A stretch of DNA of 64,000 bases from CADEED01 sp963839685. GTDB taxonomy: Bacteria; Pseudomonadota; Gammaproteobacteria; Steroidobacterales; Steroidobacteraceae. Location: the NCBI GenBank assembly GCA_963839685.1, contig CAWIVS010000015.1, forward strand, positions 60,297 to 124,296, given 5' to 3'. The position numbers and the translations under genes were made by a program. The stretch's first letter is position 1. Each line of letters starts with the position of its first letter. The notes below the pieces were generated by a model. That model was given only the letters and a program-made list of their open reading frames with translations. It was not told where the DNA came from and did not search any database. Below are positions 44,988 to 54,739 of the stretch, in pieces.

Positions 44988-47900
44988 TGACGGCGCTCCC
45001 AGAACGTTCTCGTGACATCACCGATCTCGACACACTTGTGCGTGGCGACGCCCTTCAGACAGATGGTCTGACCGTCGGTCTGCACGATTGAGGTACCCGG
45101 CGCGATACCGCCCTGCGGGTCGTTGGTGTAGCGATCGTCCGCGTCGTCAGTGTTGCTCTCATCATCGATATCACCGTCTCCGTCCGTATCCATGGCGTCG
45201 CGCAGACCGAAGGGGCGGGCGCTGTCGAGATACACCGCCCAGGTGCGATTCAAGGTCGCGGCCAGGCAGGGATTGTCAGGATCGACACCGGTGGGCGTGA
45301 ACGTCGGGAAGAAGATCACGCCGTTCACCGTGACGGATTCCGCCAGCACCTTCTCACCGCGCCAGGTGGTGCCGTTCTCGGCCAGGTGGATCTTCCAGCC
45401 GGGCGAACCATCGATCACCGGCTCGGTGATATCGGTGCGTGACGTCTACCAGGTCACCATCCTGGATCGGAACCCACGGCGAATTGAACGACGTGTTGGT
45501 GCGGCGATTGAACGGCTGGTAATCGCGAATCGAGTAGAACCGGTCCTGAGTGTCCTCAAAGAGCGGATGCCCGCGGTAACCGGAGCCGATCGCGATGTTC
45601 AGGTAGGGCGCTGAACCGCGCGGCGTCACCACCGAAACGTCCGGCGCATAGTAGAAGCGTCGCGCGTCGGCATCGGTGGGGGTGGCGAGATGACCGGCGC
45701 CCAGGGTCGCCATCAGACCGCCGGAGACGAGGCTGGCGGGTGCCTGGCCGTGCCAGATGTCGAGACGCCAGATGCGCCCGCCCATGTCACCGAAGTACAT
45801 GCGGTCGGCAAAGCTGTCGCCGTTCATGTCGAGCACCGTGATATCGGACGGTATCGAATTGTTCATGAACGGGTGCTGCCAGTTCGCACCTGAACCGGTC
45901 AGGCCGGCGCGCCACAGCAGGTTACCGGTGGTGAGCTCGAGCATGTAGATGCCATTGCCCACGCCATCGGTGGTGTACGAATAGTCTTCCTGCGAGGTGT
46001 CGTATCCGGCGCCGAAGATGGCCACGAACTTCTGCGGATCGGACTGCGCGTTGGAATTGACATTGACGCGCGTGATCACCGGGGTGGACCAGGCCTGGCC
46101 CAGCATCGGCAGTTCGGCGTTGGTCTTCTTCCACATGAAGCGCGGCGCGGTGCGGCTGGTGACGTCGAGCGCGTAGTAGCCCGCGCCGCCGCGGCCGAAG
46201 CCAACCACCGCGTACATCTTGTCGCCGTCGCTTGGCTCGATGATGCCGTCACCGTCGACGTCGTACTTGAGGACGCGTACGTCGCCGTCGAGGCCGTAGT
46301 TGCGGCCCTGGGTCACGAGATCGCGCTGCAGGAGGTTGAGCCGCAGCATCAATTCGCTCGGAATGAATGACCACAACTCGACGCCGGAGTCCATGTCGAG
46401 CGCCTGCAGCAGGCCGTCGTTGGTGGTCGCGTACACCGTGCCCACCGGCTCTTCCTCCGTACCGCTATAGATGGCCACGGCCGGACGCGAGTGCATGGGA
46501 TCACCCATGGCGAGGCGCGTTTCATTGAAGTTGTTGTTGTTGTTGTCGTCGTTGACGTCGCGGCCAAGCGTGAATTCGATGATCTCGGCGCGCCGGGCGG
46601 CATCCGTGTCGCGTCGACCGGTGTCACGCCGACCATCTCGGCGGTGATGTTCGTCGTGTTCGCAACGCTGAACCGATTGACGTCAGCCGTCAGATCGTCA
46701 CTGGTGCCGAGGTACGTGTAGATCTTGCGCGCATCCCAGGCGGGCAGATTGACTGCCGCGCCACCCTGGGTCACGTCCGCGCCGTCGGCTCCGCCTCCTT
46801 CGAACAAGTCGCTGGTGCCACCGGCGAAGAAGCCCGTGTTTTCGTCCACTGCCGGGGTGGCGGTGTCGGTACCGTGGATGACGCCGTTGATGAGCTGGTA
46901 CTTCTTCACGTTGCCGGGCCAGTGCGCGCGCTTGGTGGGCGCGAACACCGACACGAACAGCGTGTTCAGGTTGCGCGTGCGGTTGAAGGCGTTGACCGCC
47001 ACCGTGGGCGACACGAAGGTCGAGTTCGCGTTCTCCTTCACGTCGGCGAAGATCTCTTCGAGTGCCGCCGTGAGTCCGGCCGCGTCGTTCTGGGTGTAGG
47101 ACTTGCCGCCGCCAGCGGTGGCGACGTCTTCGAGGTAGTCGGCGCTCTCCGCGATGTCATCGCCGAAGCCCACGACGTAGGTGGTGACGACCTGCTTGCC
47201 CGTCACATTGCCTCTCATGTCGTGGTTGAACATGTAGCCGGCGAGATTGACCAGGCAGGCGCCGTTCGCGCTGCCGTCCGGGCCCCTCGCAGGACACGTC
47301 GCGCCGCCACCGCCGTCGTCGGTGGCGACGAAGCCATCGGTGGCGAAGTTAGGCAGGGCCGGAATGGCGGCGTTCGACTGGGTGTCCATGGTCGGCAAAC
47401 CGTCGGTCAGGTAGACGATGAAGGTCTGCTGGCACGAGTAAGTCCATCGGACTCTCGTAGGTGGCGGCAGTCGGGTTGTTGCCGGTGCGTGAGCCCGCCA
47501 CGCTTGGAAAGGGGGTGGCTGCGTTGAGCCTGGAGTTCACGCCGTAGGTGACCCGGCCGCCCGACAGGTACTGATGCGCCTCGAAGAGAGTTTCCGACAG
47601 CGGCGTGAAGCCCGCGGGCCGTCATGCTCTCGACCATCGCCGCCATTTCCGGGCGGGTGTCGTCGGTCAGCTGGACGACCGGGTACACGACCATGCCGCC
47701 CTGGGCCTGGAATTCTGACGCGCCGCTTTCGTTGTTGCTGTAACGCATGAGACCGAGATTCACCCCTTGCAGGGTGTTGATCATGTCGGTGGCGACGTCC
47801 TTCACGATATCCATGCGCGTCGCGCGCGCGCCGGCGACCGCCGCCGAAGTACCAGTTGATGTAATTGGCGCTGTAGAAGGAGGCGCGCGGCTTGCCGCCC

Positions 47901-48469
47901 CAGTTGACCTGGTTGTTGGAGAGGTTATCGCCCCAGCGGTTGGTGCCACTGCCGTTACGGGCGTACGTGTTGCTGCCGCCGTCCGGCGAACTGGCAATCG
48001 TGTCGCCATGGTTGCCGCGGTCGCCTTCACACTCGACCTTGCGATCGGGGACAGCGGCGGCCAGGTCGGCCCAGGCGGTGCCGTCGACGTTGAGCTGCTG
48101 TACGCGCCCGTTCCACCAGCCATTGGTCGTCATGCCGGTGTACGAGGTGCGGCAGCGGTTGGCATCCAGCGTGAACTTGAGCGTGGTGGTGGCGCAGTTC
48201 GGTGGGACGGAAGAATTGGCGGTGGCCCAGTAGACGTAACCCGCATCGCACGCGCCCGTATAGGTCTGCGTCCGATCGTAGACCGTGACCACGCTGTCCA
48301 TACTGCCGGAGGTGTCGATGATGAACAGCACGTTGGGCCGCGCGCCGACACCGGTCGTGAACATCGAGCTCGTGAACACCTCGGAGTCGTCGGCCAGTGT
48401 CGGCTGTGCGCCGAGCACCGCCGTCAGACCGACGAGCGTACAGAGAATCCGCGATTTGGGGAATTTCAT
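44984..48469 (-). CDS. pilY1: Type IV pilus tip adhesin/biogenesis protein PilY1 (about five frame breaks)
   Basis: A pilus-tip protein of about 1160 residues with a signal peptide (TLVGLTAVLGAQPTLA). The N-terminal von Willebrand A domain has the MIDAS motif IIDTSGSMDS and continues in GLPTMDTQ and YVVGFGDD. The C-terminal seven-bladed propeller (VYATTNDGLLQALDMDSG, YAVVGFGRGGAGYYALDV) holds calcium loops such as KYDVDGDGIIEPSDGD and VLDMNGDSFADRMYFGD. The extreme C-terminus carries another Asp-rich loop (DTDGDGDIDDESNTDDADD). Frame breaks are near 47830, 47610, 47440, 46590 and 45440. A (GTT)5 tract (46531-46546) encodes asparagines. PilY1 primes pilus assembly with the minor pilins and mediates adhesion and surface sensing. 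Confidence 0.88.
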
Positions 48470-48484
48470 GATTCGTTCCTCTAA

Positions 48485-48835
48485 CTATTGCGCGAGATTC
48501 GCGGTATGGACCACGATTCTCGACAAGTCGGACGTGTTCTTGAGCTGCATGACGACCAGGTTCGCCGACGGATGGCTAACCAGGTACTGGGTCATTTCGG
48601 CGAGCGTCACGAAGTCGTTGCCGATGACGTAGCGCGTGCTGGCGCTGGCACGCAACCGCAGCACCTGGCAGGTCTCGCAACGCTGCAGCGTGAGCTCCGA
48701 GGTGGCGGAGTCGGGCATGCGAATCATGCTTGGCGAGGCCTCATGGCCGAGCTCGAGAACCCGTGACTGGGCCATCGAGGGCGCGGCAAAGGCGCCCAGC
48801 AGGATGACGGCAGCGACGATGTAGAGGCTTTTCAT
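48485..48835 (-). CDS. Small exported protein of the pilus operon, unknown
   Basis: A 116-residue protein with a signal peptide (YIVAAVILLGAFAAPSMA). The mature part has a single CETC pair and a run of beta-strand-like segments (SELTLQRCETCQVLRLRAS, ANLVVMQLKN). No family is recognised. It lies between pilX and pilY1 in the same direction and is very probably co-transcribed, so a role in pilus assembly or PilY1 function is plausible. The cysteine pair could be a redox or structural site. Confidence 0.65.
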   Translation of the reverse strand: MKSLYIVAAVILLGAFAAPSMAQSRVLELGHEASPSMIRMPDSATSELTLQRCETCQVLRLRASASTRYVIGNDFVTLAEMTQYLVSHPSANLVVMQLKNTSDLSRIVVHTANLAQ

Positions 48836-48857
48836 GACTGACTCCCGGTCAGAGAAT

Positions 48858-49418
48858 TCAAAGTTGGGGCGCGCCTACGGGCGAGACGTCGCCGAGGCCC
48901 TCGACAGGTGGGGTATCCGTCGGGACGTCGCCCGGCTGGATCGGTGGCGGCGGATTGTTTTCGCCAATACCGTTGATGAGAAAGGCGCCGGTGGTGTGCA
49001 CCGACTCGGCATTACGCGCCGAGCGGCCGGTGCTTTCGATCGAGTAGTGGAAGCCCACGAACGTGCCGGCGGAATAGCGACTCAACATGTTGCCTTCGCC
49101 GCGATAGGTCGTGATGGTGCTGTAGGTGTCAGCCGCCTCACCGGTGACGGTATTGAGGGGCGAATTCTCGACGTCCAACGTGTCACTTTCGACCGGCGTC
49201 GGATCGGTGTTGGCGTCGTCGGCCAGCGTCTGCAGGCGCTCCTCGAGTCCGGTCTCGGCGGCGTTGAAGGCGCGCAGGCGCAACTGTTCGCTGGTGGCAG
49301 ACGCGAGCTCGGTGTTGGCGATGTTCATGCCGACCACCGCCAGCAGCGTGATGACCACCAGCAGGATCAGGCCGATGACCAGGGCTGCGCCGCGTTGCTT
49401 GGATCGATTGAGTGTCAT
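48858..49418 (-). CDS. pilX: Type IV pilus minor pilin PilX
   Basis: A 186-residue PilX. The N-terminus SKQRGAALVIGLILLVVITLLAVVGMN is the PilX form of the pilin helix and a short prepilin leader. AETGLEERLQTL follows at the family position. Minor pilins prime assembly with PilVWY1 and fimT. ATG 49418 is the only good start. It lies downstream of pilW with a gap of 8 bases. Confidence 0.85.
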   Translation of the reverse strand: MTLNRSKQRGAALVIGLILLVVITLLAVVGMNIANTELASATSEQLRLRAFNAAETGLEERLQTLADDANTDPTPVESDTLDVENSPLNTVTGEAADTYSTITTYRGEGNMLSRYSAGTFVGFHYSIESTGRSARNAESVHTTGAFLINGIGENNPPPPIQPGDVPTDTPPVEGLGDVSPVGAPQL

Positions 49419-49426
49419 ATACGCGC

Positions 49427-50494
49427 CTACTGTTGGCGTGAGTTGCGCAGGTAGATGGTCCGCGACATCACGACGCGACGAAACGCGTCGTTGGGCGTGA
49501 AGTCAGTGTCCGCGTACTGGTAGCGGCGGTTGTCGATGAAGCCGGTTTCCGGCTGGTCACCGCGAACACGCACCCAGATACGCACGGACACCACCTGCGC
49601 CGAATCCAGGATCGGATCGCCGGCGTTCACGTACTGCGCCGCGAATCCATTGACGAAATCGGCCATGCCATCGCCACCCGGATCGTCGGCAGCGCCATCG
49701 CCGTCGAGGTCATCACCCGGATCCACGCCGAACTGGATCTGCAGGTCTTCGACGCCGCGCAGAATCTCCTGGTCGATGAAGTCGGGCGCGCCACCGACGC
49801 TGGATAGCGCCTTCATGCGCAGCGCGGGCATGCCCGGGCGGCCGTCCGAATCGGCCGAGATGTAGTAGGCCTGCACCACCATGTCGCGCACTTCGCGCTG
49901 CTCATCTTCGACGGTGTCAGGCGGGTCGTTGCTCACGAACAGGCGGGTGTTGGTCTGCGCCGCGACACGCTCGCTGTAGACCTGCAGCTTCGAGGCGTCG
50001 GCGTCGACGCCACCGGGGGCCGAGTGGCGCAGCACGAGCAAATCCGTGTCCGCGGCCTGGCCGCCACCTTCGGCGTCGCAGGCCAGGTCGAAGTCGCCAT
50101 TGGTGGCGGTCACCGTCGCCAGGACGTCGACCGCGAAATTGTCGCCACAGGAGGTCAGGCTCGCAGGAAGTCCGGGCGCCGCGGCCTCGGTCATGCGCAG
50201 CTTGTTTGGCGGCGTAAGGTCGCCGGAGTTGTCCCACATGACCGAATTCGGATCCTGTGAATAGCCGTATACGCCCGCCAGTTGCAGCCCGGGCTCCATC
50301 ACGGCGATCACGTAGCGCGCGTTTTCCTGCACGCGCGCCTGCTGTTCGTTCACGTCGAAGTTGCGGCGCGACTGCGACTGCATCGTCACCGCGCCGATGA
50401 TCAGGAACGATCCGATGGCGAGCGCCACCAGCAGCTCGATCATGCTGAGGCCGGACTGACGGGCAGCGGCGCGCATTGTGTGGGTGGATTTCAT
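49427..50494 (-). CDS. pilW: Type IV pilus minor pilin PilW
   Basis: A 355-residue minor pilin. Prepilin cleavage is after RQSG, and the mature helix LSMIELLVALAIGSFLIIGAV has Glu5. The large globular part contains a calcium-type loop (GVDPGDDLDGDGAADDPGGDGM) and a typical C-terminus (RRVVMSRTIYLRN). A GTG at 50503 overlaps the pilV stop (GTGA) and could be the actual start; ATG 50494 is preferred as the first methionine of the leader. Confidence 0.88.
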   Translation of the reverse strand: MKSTHTMRAAARQSGLSMIELLVALAIGSFLIIGAVTMQSQSRRNFDVNEQQARVQENARYVIAVMEPGLQLAGVYGYSQDPNSVMWDNSGDLTPPNKLRMTEAAAPGLPASLTSCGDNFAVDVLATVTATNGDFDLACDAEGGGQAADTDLLVLRHSAPGGVDADASKLQVYSERVAAQTNTRLFVSNDPPDTVEDEQREVRDMVVQAYYISADSDGRPGMPALRMKALSSVGGAPDFIDQEILRGVEDLQIQFGVDPGDDLDGDGAADDPGGDGMADFVNGFAAQYVNAGDPILDSAQVVSVRIWVRVRGDQPETGFIDNRRYQYADTDFTPNDAFRRVVMSRTIYLRNSRQQ

Positions 50495-50499
50495 GGCGC

Positions 50500-51006
50500 T
50501 CACGAGGGATTCCCAATGTTCATGGAGACCGCGTACGTGTAGTCGATGTCGGAGTTGGCTTCGCGCCACGAGACATTGATGACGTAGTTGTCCGATTCCG
50601 GATCCGCCCGGTCGGTGACGGTCACAGTGCCGGTCACGGCTTCCGCGCCCGGCAGCGTGGCGCGGATGTCCACCAGCCAGCGCGCCAGGTCATCCTCGGC
50701 GAGCTCGTTGGGTGTGCAGCGCGCGGTCTCGCAGTCATGCTCCGCGGGCTCACCGCCATAAGTGTCGGTGGCATACGCGGTGGCGGCTTCGCGATTGGCG
50801 CGAATGCGGTCGGCGATGCTGCTGGCGAGTTCGACGGCGTGCGACCGCAGCTTCGCCGAGCGGCTCGCCTGCAGGCTCGAAAGGTACAGGCCCGCGATGC
50901 CCAGCATGCCGACGGCAATCACCACCAGCGCCACCAGCGATTCGACCATGGAGATGCCGCGTTGCCTCTGCATGCGGGCCAGGCCCTGGAACTTATGCGT
51001 GCTCAT
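50500..51006 (-). CDS. pilV: Type IV pilus minor pilin PilV
   Basis: A 168-residue minor pilin with prepilin site QRQRG, helix ISMVESLVALVVIAVGMLGIAGL (Glu5), then LQASRSAKLRSHAVELASSIADRIRANREA, which is the PilV signature. ATG 51006 overlaps the fimT stop (ATGA). A GTG at 51018 is the alternative. Confidence 0.88.
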   Translation of the reverse strand: MSTHKFQGLARMQRQRGISMVESLVALVVIAVGMLGIAGLYLSSLQASRSAKLRSHAVELASSIADRIRANREAATAYATDTYGGEPAEHDCETARCTPNELAEDDLARWLVDIRATLPGAEAVTGTVTVTDRADPESDNYVINVSWREANSDIDYTYAVSMNIGNPS

Positions 51007-51599
51007 AGAATTGGACACTCCACCGGATCGTCGCCGCCACTCCAGGCGGTCATTTCATCAGTGAATCTCACAACCACACCGCGCCCGGTGGGCGGAACTT
51101 CCACGCCACGCGCGGCCGAAACGGGCCCGCTCGGAGTACGCGGCGTGTTGCCGCGGTCATCGCAATACATCATGCGTGAGGTGGTCGGTTGCCCGGCCAC
51201 GACCCGCTTGAAACCGGTGGTCGCAAAGGAGATGCAGTCGGTGTTCGAAGCGGCGCTGACGTCGGTGTCCACACGCGTGCCGGAGATCCATTCTTCGTCG
51301 ACGTCGCGCTCACAATCGGCATCCGGGTCTTCGAATACGATCCAGCCGCTGCCAGCGCCGCAGGTGGCGTCTTCGTCCTCCGGATCCGCAGAGGGGCACA
51401 TCGAAATGGTGATCTGCCGACGCAACGCTTCGGAACGTGAAGTGATGACCATGCCGAGCACGTCGTTGGCGGCGACCGTCAGGCGGTTGTTGCGCTGAAA
51501 GTCGCGAAAATTCGGTACGCCGATTCCAAGGATGACGGCGGCCAGGGCCAGCACCATCATCAGCTCGAACAGGGTAAATCCACGGCTGCGGCTGTTCAT
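51003..51599 (-). CDS. fimT: Type IV pilus minor pilin FimT/GspH-like
   Basis: A 198-residue minor pseudopilin and the first gene of the leftward pilus operon. Prepilin site SRSRG, helix FTLFELMMVLALAAVILGIGVP with Glu5, then RNNRLTVAANDVLGMVITSRSEALRR, typical of GspH/FimT. The C-terminal globular part has several cysteines and an Asp-rich loop. The divergent region 51600-51831 upstream holds no gene and should contain promoters for fimT and lemA. Confidence 0.87.
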   Translation of the reverse strand: MNSRSRGFTLFELMMVLALAAVILGIGVPNFRDFQRNNRLTVAANDVLGMVITSRSEALRRQITISMCPSADPEDEDATCGAGSGWIVFEDPDADCERDVDEEWISGTRVDTDVSAASNTDCISFATTGFKRVVAGQPTTSRMMYCDDRGNTPRTPSGPVSAARGVEVPPTGRGVVVRFTDEMTAWSGGDDPVECPIL

Positions 51600-51831
51600 A
51601 TGGAACGGAATCCTGAACGCAGCCTGACCTGCCGTGTGGTCTCACTGACGAGTGGCTCGGCATGGCCGACGAGTGGCTACCGAGCGTGAACTACGTCACG
51701 CCGAAGGCCTACATAATCGGCGCCGGCGCGGATCCGGCTGCCGGCCGCGCCAGAAAGGCGTTCTTGCAAACGCCGGCCGCTATATCCATATTCCACGCGC
51801 GCCTCAGGGGCGCGTACCCGGGAGTTCGATC

Positions 51832-52416
51832 ATGGAGTGGATTCTGCTTGCCGTCGTCGTCGTCGCGGTCTGGTTCGTCGTCTCCTTGTACAACCGGCTG
51901 GTCGGCGCCCGGAACAACTACAAGAACGCGTTCGCGCAGATCGACGTGCAGCTCACGCGCCGTTACGACCTGATTCCGAACCTGGTCGAGACCGCCAAGG
52001 GGTACATGAAACACGAGCGCGAAACGCTCGAGGCGGTCATCACGGCCCGCAATTCGGCGCTGAGTGGCCTCAAGGCGGCGGCGGCCAATCCGGGGGATGC
52101 TGCGGCGATGCAGGGCCTGCAAGGCGCGGAGAACCAGCTCACCGGCGCGCTGGGCCGGTTGTTTGCGCTGGCCGAGGCGTATCCGGATCTCAAGGCCAAC
52201 CAGAACATGATGCAACTGTCCGAGGAGCTGACCTCCACCGAGAACAAGGTGGCATTTTCGCGCCAGGCCTACAACGACGCGGTAATGGGTTACAACAACC
52301 AGCGCGAGATGTTCCCCGGCAGCGTCATCGCCGGCATGTTCAACTTCACGCCCGCACAGTTGCTCGAGCTCCCCAAGCCCGAGGCACGCGAGGCGCCCAA
52401 AGTCTCCTTCACCTGA
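51832..52416 (+). CDS. lemA: LemA family protein
   Basis: A 194-residue LemA protein: a short periplasmic N-terminus, a transmembrane helix (WILLAVVVVAVWFVVSLYNRLV), and an all-helical cytoplasmic part with the conserved YKNAFAQIDVQLTRRYDLIPNLVETAKGY and the C-terminal YNNQREMFPGSVIAGMFNF. LemA genes often precede an M48 metalloprotease, as here, 18 bases downstream. Exact function in bacteria is unsettled. Confidence 0.93.
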   Translation: MEWILLAVVVVAVWFVVSLYNRLVGARNNYKNAFAQIDVQLTRRYDLIPNLVETAKGYMKHERETLEAVITARNSALSGLKAAAANPGDAAAMQGLQGAENQLTGALGRLFALAEAYPDLKANQNMMQLSEELTSTENKVAFSRQAYNDAVMGYNNQREMFPGSVIAGMFNFTPAQLLELPKPEAREAPKVSFT

Positions 52417-52434
52417 TCAGACGCAGGCACCGGC

Positions 52435-54381
52435 GTGGACTTCTACGCCCGTCAGGAAGCCGCACGTCGCACGACGCGCTGGCTGCTGCTGGCATTTCTC
52501 GTGTCCGTGGTACTGGTGGTCGCAGCCGTCGACGCGATCGTCGTCGTGCTGCTGGGCGCGTCGGATCCGCAGGCTTCGCCCGCGGGGCCGCTGCTGCTCA
52601 CCACTATTGTCGTATTGGCCATCATCTGCGGCGCCAGCCTGTTCAAGACCCTGTCGTTGCGCGCCGGGGGCGGCGTGGTGGCGCGCTCGCTGGGCGGCGC
52701 ACGCATCGAACGCAACACGCGTGATCCGGCACTGCGCCGCCTGCACAACGTGGTCGAGGAGATGGCGATCGCCTCGGGCGTCACCATGCCCGAGGTCTAC
52801 GTGCTCGAAAACGAGGACGCCATCAATGCGTTTGCCGCCGGCAATTCGCCCGCGGATGCCGCCATCGCGGTGACGCGCGGCGCGGCGACCCTGTTGTCGC
52901 GCGACGAGCTGCAGGGCGTGGTGGCGCACGAGTTCAGCCACATCCTCAATGGTGACATGCGCCTCAACCTCCGGTTGTTAGGCTGGACCTTCGGACTGCT
53001 GGCCATCGCGATTGTCGCGCGCATCGTGCTGCAGAGCTCGCCGCGCACCGGCGGCCGCGACCGCCGCGACGGCGCGGGTGCGCTCTTGCTGGCGGCGCTG
53101 GCCGTCATGGTGCTTGGTTACATCGGTGTATTTTTCGGACGCCTGCTGCAGGCGGCGGTCTCGCGCCATCGCGAGCGTCTCGCGGATGCCTCCGCGGTGC
53201 AGTTCACGCGCAATCCCGGCGGACTGTCTGGCGCGTTGCTCAAGATCGCGGGCATCAGCTCGGGCTCGCGGCTGGTGACGCCGCAGGCGGAAGAAGTCGC
53301 GCACATGTTGTTTGCCGCCGGCCTGCCGCGCCTGTTCGCGACGCATCCTTCGCTCGAGGAACGACTCAAGGAGCTCGACCCGTCGTTCCGGGCCAGCGAA
53401 CTGCCGGCGCGCGCCGCCGAGGCGGCGCGCTCCGCCCTGCGCCAGCGACAGGATGACGCCACGCAGTCCACCGAACCTGCGCGCCCCGCTGCGACCGGCG
53501 GCGCATTCGCCCAGGGAGCCGTCCAGGCGGTGCTCGCCAGCGAAGCCGCCGCGATCGCGGCACAGGCCGGCACCATCGCCACGGAGCAGGTGCGTTACGC
53601 CGAGCGGGCGCGCGCCTCCATACCGGAAGGCGTGCGCGAGTTCGTGGACTCTGCCGACCATGCGCGTGCACTCACGCTGGCACTACTGGTGAGCAAGGTA
53701 CCGGAAGTCCTGGAAGCCCAGCGCCGCGTGCTCGAAGAGGCCTACGGCCCCGAGTCCAGCGCGCACGTGCTGGCGCAACGCGCCACCGCCGACGCGCTCG
53801 CACCGGCGCTGCGCCTGCCGGCCGTGCAGCAACTGTTTCCCTCGCTGCGTCGCCTGTCGCTGGGCGAACGCCAGAAATTGCGCGACGTGGTCGGGCGGCT
53901 CGCGCTCGCCGACTCACGCATCGACGTATTCGAGTGCTGCCTGACGTTGCTGCTGGCCTCGAGCCTGCATGACGGGCTCGAAGGCGGTGCGCAACACGGC
54001 AGCGCTTCACTGTTGCAGGAGATCGACGCCATCCACGTGTTGTTCTGCGTGCTCGCGGCCCATGGAACCGGCGACGCCGCACTCGCGGCTCGTGCCTACG
54101 AGGCCGGCATCTCGGTGGTTCTGCCCGAACAGCGGCCGGCGTTTGACATCATCGATGAGTGGCCCACGGCGCTGCGCGATGCACTCGCGCGCCTCGTGCA
54201 CCTGCGGCCGTTCGCGAAGAAGGTGCTCATCGAAGGCATGGTTCGCTGCATCGCGCACGACCGCACGCTGTCGGTGGCAGAAGGTGAGCTGCTGCGCACG
54301 GTCTGCGCCGTGCTGCATTGTCCGCTGCCGCCGATTCTCGGGCAGGCAGCGCTTGGCCAGGCCGGAACCTTGGATAGTTAG
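52435..54381 (+). CDS. M48-family membrane metalloprotease (HtpX-like) with a C-terminal TerB-like region
   Basis: A 648-residue inner-membrane zinc protease. Two N-terminal membrane helices precede the catalytic domain with the zinc motif HEFSH (His165, Glu166, His169), a further pair of helices, and the third ligand in RHRERLADASAVQF. After about residue 330 comes a long helical region unlike HtpX. Its last 150 residues, with AHDRTLSVAEGELLRTVCAVLHCPLPPIL, resemble TerB-type helical bundles. GTG 52435 is the start, 18 bases after lemA. The pairing with LemA suggests envelope protein quality control. Confidence 0.88.
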   Translation: MDFYARQEAARRTTRWLLLAFLVSVVLVVAAVDAIVVVLLGASDPQASPAGPLLLTTIVVLAIICGASLFKTLSLRAGGGVVARSLGGARIERNTRDPALRRLHNVVEEMAIASGVTMPEVYVLENEDAINAFAAGNSPADAAIAVTRGAATLLSRDELQGVVAHEFSHILNGDMRLNLRLLGWTFGLLAIAIVARIVLQSSPRTGGRDRRDGAGALLLAALAVMVLGYIGVFFGRLLQAAVSRHRERLADASAVQFTRNPGGLSGALLKIAGISSGSRLVTPQAEEVAHMLFAAGLPRLFATHPSLEERLKELDPSFRASELPARAAEAARSALRQRQDDATQSTEPARPAATGGAFAQGAVQAVLASEAAAIAAQAGTIATEQVRYAERARASIPEGVREFVDSADHARALTLALLVSKVPEVLEAQRRVLEEAYGPESSAHVLAQRATADALAPALRLPAVQQLFPSLRRLSLGERQKLRDVVGRLALADSRIDVFECCLTLLLASSLHDGLEGGAQHGSASLLQEIDAIHVLFCVLAAHGTGDAALAARAYEAGISVVLPEQRPAFDIIDEWPTALRDALARLVHLRPFAKKVLIEGMVRCIAHDRTLSVAEGELLRTVCAVLHCPLPPILGQAALGQAGTLDS

Positions 54382-54383
54382 AC

Positions 54384-54572
54384 TCAGCGTACGCGAAACG
54401 GGCGCAGACCGTCGTCGCGAATCACGATTGCACGATAATCCAGGCCCAGCCGGCGGCTTTGCAGCAGGCGGCGCTCGGGCGGCGTCAACTCGGCGGGCGC
54501 CGGCGCTGCCGGCAGCGGCGCCGGAGTATCCGGCTCGTCGGCCTCGCGCCATGCAAGGTTTGACAATTTCAT
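54384..54572 (-). CDS. Small hypothetical protein (62 aa)
   Basis: A Pro/Ala/Arg-rich 62-residue protein (LSNLAWREADEPDTPAPLPA, PPERRLLQSRRLGLDYRAIV). No family is recognised. The start at 54572 is supported by AAGGAG on the minus strand. It ends two bases from the M48 gene, convergently. The 167-base gap to metX (54573-54739) has no other gene. Confidence 0.5.
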   Translation of the reverse strand: MKLSNLAWREADEPDTPAPLPAAPAPAELTPPERRLLQSRRLGLDYRAIVIRDDGLRPFRVR

Positions 54573-54739
54573 GACTCTGCTCCTTACGCGACCAATGGGT
54601 ACGGCGCGCAAGTTAAAGGTGTCAGCTTGCGGGGAAGTTAAGGGCGCGCGACGGCGCGATGACATCCGCGGCGGATGTGTAGTTAGAGGGAGACGCGGGG
54701 AACTCCGGCGGGGTTACCCTGTCGCCATTCGGCGAGCCC

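Noticed and set aside
46531..46546. (GTT)n tract as a phase-variation switch for pilY1
   Set aside because: A trinucleotide change keeps the frame, and frame breaks elsewhere in pilY1 do not map to this tract.
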